Positions 35,568-45,930 of a DNA stretch of 64,000 bases are shown here, piece after piece. The stretch's first letter is position 1, and every line of letters starts with the position of its first letter. The notes under the pieces are model-generated. The model saw only the letters and a list, made by a program, of their open reading frames with translations, did not search any database and was not told the DNA's origin. The position numbers were made by a program, and so were the translations under genes. Location of the stretch: contig JALMLS010000271.1 in the NCBI GenBank assembly GCA_038496445.1, positions 145,883 through 209,882 of the forward strand, given 5' to 3'. This DNA is from Trichosphaerium sp. ATCC 40318 (lineage: Eukaryota; Discosea; Flabellinia; Trichosidae).

Positions 35568-38184
35568 ATGGCATTAGATAATCAAATTAACGATCCTAAA
35601 GTTTTGGAGTTATATTACCCAAAGCAAGAGATTGGTAGAGGTGTACGTGGTTATAAACCAATATGAAGCTATTATCCCGTACCATAAGAACACCGCCAGT
35701 TAACGCGGAAACGTAGGCATACGGGAGCGTATGGGAATGTACAGACAATGAAAGCGGTGCCGTTATTGCCATAAAAAAGATAATAGATGCATTTCAGAAC
35801 GCTCTAGATGCACAGCGAACCTTTAGGTATACACATATGCTTACTTAGAGGCTGTCTTTCTCTAACCTGTTTTTTCTTTTAGGGAAATTGTCCTATTACG
35901 CGCTTGCGCGCACCACGAGAACGTGGTATCCCTACTGGACGTTATACCAGCGAATAACTCGCGAGACATGTACTTAGTTTGCGAGTATCTACGTGCGTAG
36001 ACAAAAACGACTAAATTACCCTAAAAACCGTGGCACAGTAACACGTTTTACTTTGTTTTGTCGGCTACTAGAGTAAAAGCCCTTCTTGCCCCGAAAATTG
36101 CTCATTTATAATCAAAACATTGTACTTATGCTGTTTTTATAGCGACTGACTTGCATACGGTTATTCGTGCGAATATGTTAGAGGATATTCATCAACGTTA
36201 TATTATTTATCAGCTACTCAAAGTCCTCATGTATATACATTCTTGTGATATCCTTCACAGAGATATAAAGGTAAGCGACGAGTAGACAACTTCGACTTTT
36301 ACACAACCAAAAGCGTAGTTTTACGTAAAACCCAAAAATATGCTAAAAAACCATTTCAATGACATTTTTGGTTGCCATTGGAGTAATTCAAAGACAACGA
36401 AAAAAAAAACCCAAAAAAAAAGAATACCAAACCGGGAACAGTACTACGCGTTTTTTCGAACAAAATGCGCTGTATGGGCTACTGTACACATTTTGCGTAC
36501 CAAAGGTGTTGCCGCATACGAAAATACGTCAAAAACGATTTTTTTGCGTAAATTTGAACCTTATTTTCCGCGTAATGAAGCGCTTGTCTACTTGTATTTT
36601 TTGCATACGTTTTTTTCTGCAATTGTTTTTTTTTTACCAATTGGGGCCTTATTCTTCAAAATGTTATTTTTCATGTTGCTTATTATGTTGTTGAATAGCC
36701 AAGCAATATTTTAATGGATTCTGCTTGTAAAATTAAACTATGCGACTTTGGGTTAGCAAGGAAGCTTGGTGCTATGGCTGAGCCAACAGAAAAACAAAAT
36801 AAACAAGGAAAAGTACGTCAACAATAACATTAAGACAACAATGAACTTCTATTTGAAAGACTATGCGAAATTCAGCTTGGACACATTTTTTTTTCGAATT
36901 TTTGGAGGTTTTGTTTTAACCTGTATGCGTAGATAATGACTGATTATGTTGCTACTCGATGGTACAGAGCACCAGAGGTGCTTGTTGGATCATCTCATTA
37001 CACTATGGGTTCGTTCTCTTCTCGAAATTTAAATTGATGTCTTTTACAACTATAAAAACGCGGGGTAGTATTTTTTTTACTGTCAACTCGTTCACAAACT
37101 ATGAGAGCTTACTTGACGAGTTGTTAAAACACTAACATAATTTTTTTAGCTGTGGATATGTGGTCTGTTGGTTGTATTCTTGGCGAATTATTGAATAGTA
37201 AGCCCATGTTCCGAGGCAACTCTACAGGCGATCAATTGGATAAGATTTTACAGTGGAATGGTATACCATCAGAAGATGATATTGCAACATTACATTCAGA
37301 GTATGCAATGCGAATGATCAAGTACGGTTTTTTTGTCTTTTTAATTTTTTTGATTCTGACGTTGTTCCCAAAAAAAATAGGTCACGAAAGAAGCCTGTAC
37401 GTAAATACGCAGAGCAAGTATTCCCTGGATCACCTCCTGACGCAGTGGACATTTTAAAAAAATTATTGGCGTTCAACTCTGAGAAGAGGCTAGCAGCTGG
37501 GGTATGTACATTTTTTGTTTGTTTTTCTTCTCAAACATGAACTAGGATGCCCTACAACATGGCTATATTAGTGAGTTTCTCAATACAGAACCACAGCCGG
37601 TATGTGAACAAGAGATAACCATGGCTCTTCCTGAAGACAAGCGTTGCACGTGCGTTTATATTTATAAATGTTAAGTGATGCTTATTTGGTTTTTTTGACT
37701 AGGCCTGATAAATACAGAGAGGTGCTTGCGTCCATGTATGAAAAAAAGAGAAGGAAACGACATAGCTCGTCTAGACACAGCAAAGATCTTCTAAAAACAA
37801 CAGCACAGAGTTCAGACGATGATAGTCTGTCACCTGTGCATTCACCTACGACGCTAGATGCACAAAAACGAGAGAAAAGAAAGAGCAGACGAAGTAAGTT
37901 CCATCTCTTTTTTTGGACAAATTTATGAGCTTTTTTCAAAACTACGTAGCTTACACGTTTGTAAAGAAAAGAGGCACAAGTCATCTAAGTCTGGGAGCAA
38001 AGATAAAGGTAGTAGTAAGTCTGTACGACAAGAACGGCGAAAATCATCGTCCTCGTATGGTAAATCCGGCTTGAAAAAAACTCAGTCTGATGAGCTCAAG
38101 AAAAAGACTATACACCGAGGAGAGGACGATGATCAAGATGTTTCCGAAGGACAGTCTCTAGACCAAGGGACTGAAGAGGAGTAA
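35568..38184 (+). CDS. MAPK15/ERK7-8-like kinase with TDY activation motif
   Basis: ATG 35568. The glycine loop (EIGRGAYGSVWE) spans the first intron. AIKKI, the REIVLLR helix, [46 protein letters not shown] and [15 protein letters not shown] follow. These CMGC/MAPK features, and the later EDDIATL and [15 protein letters not shown] segments, are closest to MAPK15 (ERK7/8). The activation motif is T-D-Y where animal MAPK15 has T-E-Y. Family members often autophosphorylate and act in cilium formation and autophagy. The tail (37700-38184) is a long Ser/Lys/Arg-rich disordered region. One intron (about 36271-36698) is far longer than the others. The exact join near 37910-37980 is uncertain. Confidence 0.9.
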
Positions 38185-39106
38185 ACGCAAAATAAGGAGT
38201 TTTGGGTGAAGGAGTCATCAACATGAGAATTTTTTAAGAAAAATTACTTCCTCTTGCTGATGACCTTCCTCATGACTCTCTTTTCGTTTGTATGCCTTCA
38301 CCTATTTTTAAAGTATTTATTTTACTTTGAAATTGGGGTATTAGGGTATATACGATGAAATTGCGTTAGTATAGCGTTCAAAAAAAAAACAAAGAAAACT
38401 AAACATTTTTTTGATGAAAAAAAAATTAACGACTTTTTTTGTTTCACTCAAAATAGTCGTCATTTTTTACCGCTGTGGCTATAGTAGTTGGTCAACTACG
38501 ACCACAAATTGTACCATAAATAAACACTAATTTATTCACGGATACAAGTTGTCATGAGCGAGTTTACCAATCACTTTGTGGAAAAATGGAAAATCTAGTG
38601 GAAAAACGGAAATGTTTTTTCACCCTCAACATGACAAATTACGGCTTCAGCCACCAGACATGGCGCCATGGCACTCCGGCTCTCAACAAAGAGAAGGTTA
38701 TGTCGTATACCCCTTGTGTGAGTGTATGTACTGGGCCTGCAACTCCGTTTTACATTTTTCCACAGTTTTGTGACAATTAGGCGTATTACCCGCACAAGGT
38801 ATCATAGCGTTGCTACGCAAACAAAGTGTCTCAGTCGTGACTAGCCAAGTGCAACTGCGCAAGTGATTTCTTAGTTTAGCGCAAGTGATGTACAGTAATC
38901 ACAGCTACAATCTTGAGACTTATTTTGAGGTACTAGCTATGCTTAACCTTTTTCCAGTGGCGGAGAATGCATAGTGGGTTGTAGTAAAGGCTGGTAAGCA
39001 TCGATAAGTATAGAAAAAATGTGAGCAAATAAGGGTTGATATCTCTTAATTTGGAAAAACAAGGGCTTGCTTAGCCTTAAAACCAAAATATTTTGTCACC
39101 AACAAC
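38185..39106. other. Intergenic, no gene supported
   Basis: About 920 bp. A loose inverted repeat (GAAGGAGTCATCA near 38210, TGATGACCTTC near 38260) follows the MAPK stop and may lie in its 3' UTR. Short open frames on both strands at 38576-38795 overlap each other and are not supported. Confidence 0.5.
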
Positions 39107-39304
39107 ATGATATCACGATACATTCTGTTACTTTTAGTCTTGACCCTTGCAGTCGTTACTGTAGTTGAGGCTAGTAGTCGTCGTCAACATAACTGTTGTA
39201 CTAAAGTAGCGGCTTCTAAATGTTATTTCTACACAGATACATACTGGACCTGTCGCAGCTTACAATATAACCGTTGCCGTCGTACTTGGTGGCAATGTAT
39301 GTAG
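39107..39304 (+). CDS. Secreted six-cysteine basic peptide
   Basis: Intronless, 65 residues. Residues 1-22 are a strong signal peptide (hydrophobic LLLLVLTLAVVTVV, then EA-SS). The mature part is basic and aromatic with six cysteines (CC, then KC, TC, RC, QC) and several Arg and Trp. The fold is not recognised. Size, charge and cysteine number resemble defensin-like antimicrobial peptides, which is inference. It is not an evident paralogue of the eight-cysteine pair. AATAAA at about 39354 could be its poly(A) signal. Confidence 0.7.
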   Translation: MISRYILLLLVLTLAVVTVVEASSRRQHNCCTKVAASKCYFYTDTYWTCRSLQYNRCRRTWWQCM

Positions 39305-39705
39305 GGAGGTATTATTTAGACGAATTATGATAAAAAGGGACCCTATGTAAGATAATAAAAGCTTATTCTCGTAGTACTCCTTTGGTTTTTTTGCATTTAC
39401 AAATGTTTCGTAGTATCATTTTTGGAGCGTTTTACCCTTTTGATGCAGCTTATCTATCTTTGTTGTGATGAGTAAGATACATTGTATTAGTTGCCTGACT
39501 CTCATGGATCCAAGGCAGCTGTGGCGATAATTTGAAACCCAATTCAAGTGCGGGATCCACACTTCCTTGGTTTGAAGACGCTGCAGCGTACATAAACCCG
39601 ATGAAGCCCTTGGAAACAATGATAGATTCGTCAGTATTTCAAAACGCATCAGAATTATTCTAGGATAGCAAATGTCAAGTTATTGATTTTTAAACAAGTA
39701 TGTCT

Positions 39706-40070
39706 TAACGCCCTTCCGTTATGAATACAAGCAATATTCATATTCATTGTCCCGTAAGCCATATTCATTAATATTCATTCATGAATATTCATGGGCGTTT
39801 GGTGAGTCAGGATGTTGAGGAGCTTTGGTTTGTAGCACCTAGCAATGTTCCTAATGGATAGATTCAACAAGTTGCATTTGAAAACCGAATCGGAATAGTC
39901 AACAGAACACCAAAACCCACAAATCCAGTCAAAATCAGCCATCAAATTGCACAATTTTCTGCCGTTTACTGTGTGCATGAATAATGAATGAATTTTTTTA
40001 GTCGTGAATATTTGTGAATGTAGGCTGTATTTGAATATTCAAATTATTCATTCATAACGCAAGGGCGCTA
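39706..40070. mobile_element. Non-autonomous hAT-type element (MITE), 365 bp
   Basis: Terminal inverted repeats of 21 bp (39706-39726 and 40070-40050) match at 19 positions and begin TA, then CGCCCTT. The element is bounded on both sides by a perfect 8-bp direct repeat GTATGTCT (39698-39705 and 40071-40078). An 8-bp target duplication with such TIRs is the mark of the hAT superfamily. The interior is rich in ATTCAT/ATGAAT inverted motifs next to the TIRs and contains no transposase. It lies just past the VPS11 3' end. Confidence 0.88.
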
Positions 40071-40115
40071 GTATGTCTAATAACCCTTTTTTTTTTATTT
40101 ATTTGTAATCAAGCC

Positions 40116-43100
40116 TCAAAATGGGTTACTGCTATTAAATGCACCAGAGGCAGGAAGCGATAGCGCTGACTTCTTCTTACTAGGCGTTTTGTTCTTGTCG
40201 AATACACCTCTACCAAAGTATCGTGCAACCACTGAGAACCCATCCACTGCACCTTCCAACTAGACGTATAGGTTAGCTGGGCAACGACAAACGATCCAAG
40301 TGTGCCAATTCGTACCTGTCTAAAAAATGCATTGTTCTGCTGTGAACCCTCCAAGTACGCGTTCTCCATGTTTAATAAGTTGCCCAACTCCTTGTTGCAC
40401 TTTGGGCACTCCTCGCCCTCTCCAAGGCATCGTTGACAGTATGAGTTGCCACAAGCACAATGAAGCGCAGGTAGATCAAGTACGAGTCCACAATTAGTGC
40501 AATTTCTGCTTTGGAAAACTACAACACTAAAAAAAAACGATCGTTTAACAAACACTTCCTTCTAATAATGTTGACGCACCCTGTTGTCAGTTTCTTGACA
40601 GCTGCTCTGTTCTTCTCTGTTTCTTCCTTGGTTCTGATAATATTCCTGCAAGAGGGAGGCGGGGTTAGTCGCATTTGATCCAAAATCCTGAAAAGACAAA
40701 AGTATGTCTGTGTCTATTGTTACTCACCTCCTGTTTTCTTCAATCTTTCGTTGCTCACGTTGAAGGTTTCTTACAAGGTATTCTTTAATCAATCCCAGTG
40801 TTGCTGCTTCTGTTTTTGATAGCATCTGAATGACACGAAGAGGAGGTAGAATGTTATCATGCTCAATATCTAACATAGAACAATTCAGCAAAAAAAAAAA
40901 AGAGAATTCAATAAATTGATTGCAAAAAGACGGAGATTGTTGGTTTATACATACGTGTCAACACCTCGTGTATGTGTCCAGCAACTGCAGATCTCGTCGA
41001 CTCATCACCTGTATAACGGGATGCAAAGTAATGTAATGCTCTAACCCAAAGGGATGGATCCTTGTCGCTACTCAATGGTCAAACAAACAAGGAGAAGCCG
41101 AAAATCGAATCCAATTCTTTTTTTTCTTCAAAAAAAAAAGCAAAACGTACCCGTTCTTCTTACAAGCCAACAATACGCGCGGCAAGTCGCTTTTGTCCAT
41201 GTAATAATGCAATACCTCACTATACATCTCCATGGCTTCATATAAGTACAATACACCTTCTTCGTACTCGGCTGCTTTGCATAGAATCAACGCTTGTCCT
41301 TTTGTGTACTCGCCGCTGCTGTCACTAGTCGAAACTGGTTAGTGATTTCAAATACCAGAGGGACGTGTATATCGCACGTCATGATGGCTATCGCCTTTTC
41401 TTGGAGCTTTGCACGTTCTTCTTCAAGCGCTCTATCTCCTGTGTCTGTTAAGCGTTGTCCACCAAGTGAGAGTGGTGCGTCTTGCTCTAGAGGCTTCAAG
41501 TAGAGCTGTAGCAATGTGTCATTGATCGTCTTTGTCTTTTTGTTGCTCTGTCTCATAAACTCCAAAAACTCGCGGAGGTACATTGGGTGGTTAACATAGA
41601 TCGGTATTAACTTTTCAGGAAGTGTCTATTGCGCGCAAGTAGCGGATTAGTGTTTACACATTCGAAGAGGAAAAAAAACACAAAAACAGGTTGGTGTGGG
41701 CGTTTACCTCCTTGTCGACTCCTTCGGCCTTTCCTCGTCTAGCAAATGGACCTTGGTTCTCTTCTTGCTTTTTCTGCTCTATTGTCTTTTCAGCTGGTAC
41801 GTAGTTGGTACAGAGATCCTTTAGAAGCTGTGTAGTCTCATCCGGTAAGTGTGTCACCAATGTCTTTCCGTATTTCAGCATACTCTCTGCTGTCTCTGCA
41901 AAAGGGAGCGTGCGTAGGTATTCTAGCGCTTCAGATGCTTTATTCAAATCCTACATGTTCTCATTAATCAAAACAACACAGAAACTGAAAAAAAAAAAAA
42001 AGTTGTAATTGCGAATAGAGCTGTGTACCTCAAGCAGAATCTTCAAGTACCAGTAGTTCTCGTTGTAACGACGAGCCAGATCAAGGGCGTGGTCATAGTA
42101 GCTGGCCTGTCTACATACAGTAATGGCTGTTTCAACATCAAAGCTAAGTCCTTGACTCTACAAACAAAGTACATGAGCAACAAACTACCAAGAAAAAAAC
42201 AGTCTATTACCTTGATGAAGTTGTCTAGCTTTTGAACGTCCTTTAGTTTCGTGTAACAATTCAATAATAATGTGGTGTGGTTTGCATTAGCTTTTTCAGC
42301 TTCGTGAAGCTTTTGCAAGTATGACGTGAGGTTGTGAATGCGTTGTGCATCCAAAAACTTTTTAATGACGTATGAAGGTTCTAGTCGTCCTATAGTGCGC
42401 ACATACTGCTGTATAGCGCCATCGTAGTCTCCTTTGCTGTATAGATGATCACCGTATATTCTAAAGATACCCATAACAGCCGTATTATCATAACCGCTAC
42501 TACGCGCAAGATCTATTGCTACAGTGTAAAGACGCTTTTTAAATAAGGTGTCTAGTTTGGTTTGAGAGTCTTTTTCAACCAATTTGTAAATCTAGAAATC
42601 AAAGAATCAGCCGACTACTCAAAAACTGCTTGTCTTTTTTTTTTTTTCGTACCTTTCCTGTGTTTGTTACAACAAAGAGGTAACCCCACTCCGAGACAAT
42701 GTCGAAAATATTCTCAAAGTTGGCAGAAGAGTACGCAATGAACTTGTTCTTCACGTCGTATATGGTCAGCGTATTGTATAAGTTGTTTCCAGTTGCTTGC
42801 TCTACGGATATGAGGTAGTTTTTGTGCCAAGATGTCACTACGCGTTGACCAGCAAAAGCTAAACAAGCACCACGACCAGATGCATTAACAAAGTACATGG
42901 CCTATGTCGTTATTACAAAGATGTAGCGGTAAATGGTGTAAGCTTTACTCACCTCTTTTCTACCAATTACAAATTCGAGCGGTTCGGTCTGCGTCAAGCA
43001 ACCGCAGTGTTGCTCGCATCCTAGACCATCCATCACTTCACCCTAATAATTGAGTAAACGCCAATTACCAATCATATTTCAGTAACGTACAGCATCTACG

Positions 43101-44163
43101 CCTGCTCTGTGTACGTAGTATATAGCGCAATTGAACGATGACGCCACGTAGAGGAGTTGACCGTTACGTGTCATTTGTCCAAAAGCAAGTTTGTTGATTG
43201 GATTCATTTCTTTTTCAACCTTTATAATATACCTGTTGGTAGCACTCTCACGCAATAAATCACCTAGAAAATTGTAAGTCTTTTTCTAGAAAACAAATAA
43301 TTTAATGTTGAAAATGTACAATTTTTGGAATCAACAAAAGATGGGTGTACGATCTACCAGACGTACCAGTGTATACCACTAAAGTGCCATCTACAAACCC
43401 GAGCGCTATAGCACTCAAATCCTTTGTTACAGCCATAGCAGTAGGCTGCATAAAGTGTTAAAGCGTATTCCCAAATAGATTGTTGATTTCGTGTCACTTT
43501 ATTCCGTACCATGTGTGCTACAGGCACCGGTATAAATCGCTCACGAGTTGGAACACGGTCTCCTTGTTCGAGTGTCTGCATCTTATCGCAGTTGTATATA
43601 CATATAGCTGGTTCTAGCCCTTCTTGAGCAAATCCAGCAGCAACCAATAAATTGCGGTCTTTTGCGATAACCAATCGCTCTGTACGCAAGGCAAAAGCGA
43701 TCCATTGTGCTTCAATGTCAAGGTCTCTGTTAAGCTGATAAATATTCCCTGCAATATCTAAAACGCGTAAGCGATGGTACTTCGTGGTATTTGAACGGTT
43801 TTTCGCGTTCAGGCGTCAAAAACATTTTGGATATTAACTAACGCCGTACCACCAAAGTATAGGTGCCCACCACCACTCGTAACACATGTGATGCTTTTAT
43901 CCTGAAATAAGCCGTGAGCGAAGTTACTCTTGTTGGTTGTACTAAAATTTAACAACGGTACAACCAGGCGCTATCAATTGGGTAATTGTATGCTTTTTTA
44001 ACACTTCTGGTGGTTTTTTTTGAATAACTTTCCGCTACAGTACGAATAGGTACCAGCAACGCGATAATAGAATACAGGTAGCGTGGGCGTGTGTACGTAC
44101 TTGTACTTGATTGTCGTCAACTGCTTGAGTATCAAAAAACACAAAGCGACGCCACTGGAACAT
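40116..44163 (-). CDS. VPS11: VPS11, core subunit of HOPS/CORVET tethering complexes
   Basis: ATG 44163 begins MFQWRRFVFFDTQ, the conserved VPS11 N-terminus. A beta-propeller follows (to about 42650), with KFIAYSSANFENIFDIVSEWG. The alpha-solenoid then has LYSKGDYDGAIQQYVRTIGR, EPSYVIKKFLDAQRIHNLT and NANHTTLLLNCYTKLKD, all almost unchanged from animals. The C-terminal RING (CTNCGLVLDLPALHCACGN, RCLGEGEECPKC) precedes the terminal exon DGFSVVARYFGRGVF. VPS11 bridges subunits of the endosome/vacuole tethering complexes that drive fusion. RING metal ligands are all present. Stop TGA 40118-40116. Divergent from the JmjC gene. Confidence 0.96.
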
Positions 44164-44406
44164 TCTTACAGCATATCACGTCTTATAATTTGATGTTATT
44201 GTTTCCACCTGAAAGGTTTGTCAACTTTTATTCAGTACAGACAAAATGCTTCACAAAACAAGCGCTTTGAATATTTCTGCTAGTTCTTACATACCACAAC
44301 GCATCAACATTGAGCATCACTGCCCGATTGGCAATTTTAGTTCACGTGCTCACAGCAAAGTTTAAACGCTTCGAGATAATACCAAAACTCGCTCAATACA
44401 AGCATC
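44164..44406. promoter_or_regulatory. Divergent promoter region, VPS11 / JmjC protein
   Basis: 243 bp between two outward start codons. It contains one CACGTG site at 44342. No other core element is recognised. Confidence 0.5.
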
Positions 44407-45739
44407 ATGGTGAAAATAATAAAGGGCAAGCTTGATGTTGCTGATACAATAACGGACGATAAATTTGTGGCAGATTATGTTAATTTACGCAAGCCAGTCG
44501 TTCTTACAGGTATCTCGTTGAATATTAAACGAATTACCATCTAACATTCCATAGGCATGACGAAACAGTGGCCAGGTACACGCAACATCAATAAAGAGAT
44601 GAAATAACGCCTAATAGCGTTAAAGAAGTGGACTGTAGATTATTTTAATGAAAAATACGGCAATCTAACAGTGCCTGTATGTAAGCTGCAAGGTATGCTA
44701 TCTAGCGCCAACACGCGTAACACAAGGATAGTTTCTTAACGTTCTCGTCTGCAGGCGGCCTGAGCCATCCACCCAACTACGAGATTAAGACAAAACTGTC
44801 AACATACTTGACGCTCATGCAACAGGTATGTACTGGCTCTGAGACAGTTGACGACTGATGATCCATTCCAACAGCAAGACGCGCACGCGTCCACCAGATC
44901 CATCCAAGACATGTCCGATAACAAAGAGCATATTGTGCAGTACCTCCAGCAGTGTCCTGTTAGCTACTTCAAAGGTAAAGTACAGTAACCGCCACAGCGC
45001 TCTCACCACTTAAATTTCCTTCCTTCTCGCTAGAAGAGGAGCCATGTGGATGTATTTGTTGTCCAGTCTGACGGCATGTTGTAGATATACAAAAGGATTA
45101 CACAATGCCTACACTGCTAGACAAAGCGCCTTACACAACTTTCGGATTGGTACGTTCTCTCCATCTCCTTGTAGCTGTCATTGTGGCACCTCCTCACTCA
45201 AAGAGGTGTAGAATACCATATTCATTGGTTCAACTCACACTAGGACCACACTACACTACGACAGACCACTAGTAGATAACTTGTATTGTCAGGTATGTTT
45301 GCTTTTTTACAAAGTTTCAACACGTGAGGCGTGATATCCACGTGTTTTTTTATACATTGTATTTAATTTATTGACTATTTTATTTTAGATTAGTGGCATC
45401 AAGCGCTTTAGAATGTGGCGACCAGCGCAGGGGCGTTACTTTTCTCCGTTTGGGTTTGACACAATGTATTGCCACGTCAGTAAGATACCGGAGCTAGATG
45501 CTAATGAGGCACAAGTCTTAAAAGACTTTCCAGACTTTGCAAAGGCCTCAGAACCTGACCTGGACATTCACCTGGAAGGTGGCGACATGATGTATATACC
45601 GAGGTACAGACCTAAACGTAACTATACCCAGTTCTATGATTACACCTCGTTCTTCCCTTTAACGATTCCGTACAGGGGATGGTGGCATCACGTGACACAT
45701 ATATCTCAGTCTATTTCAATGAACTTCTGGTACTACTAA
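44407..45739 (+). CDS. JmjC/cupin-type 2-oxoglutarate dioxygenase (TYW5/JMJD-like)
   Basis: ATG 44407, several exons. The N-terminal KPVVLTGMTKQWPG is the opening typical of small cytosolic JmjC hydroxylases. The facial triad appears as HYD (TTLHYDRPLVDNLYCQISG, about 45245-45430) and the distal histidine in RGWWHHVT (about 45680). GIKRFRMWRP and EGGDMMYIPRG are the double-stranded beta-helix strands. These enzymes hydroxylate proteins or, for TYW5, wybutosine in tRNA; the substrate cannot be chosen from sequence. The exons at about 44640-45130 are short and their joins approximate. An intron (about 45606-45675) interrupts just before the RGWWHH segment. Confidence 0.85.
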
Positions 45740-45930
45740 CACTCAAACCTACAACATGTAACAACCAGGAAATATAAAATGTGTTTTTAGCAGTAGTACA
45801 GTAAAAGGTTTTTTAGCTTGAGTATTTTATTTTCTTTTTATTTTGACACATTTCTTTTTATTTTATAATCTCTCGAGACTGGTCACTGAAAGTGAGGGTA
45901 ACTGCGAAAAAAATTGGCGAGATTGGCACG

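Noticed and set aside
36340-36714. Open frames of over 100 codons on the plus strand
   Set aside because: They lie almost wholly inside an intron of the MAPK gene, whose flanking exons join the kinase subdomains exactly.
38576-38795. Three overlapping short frames on both strands
   Set aside because: They compete for the same DNA and none has a motif or splice partner.
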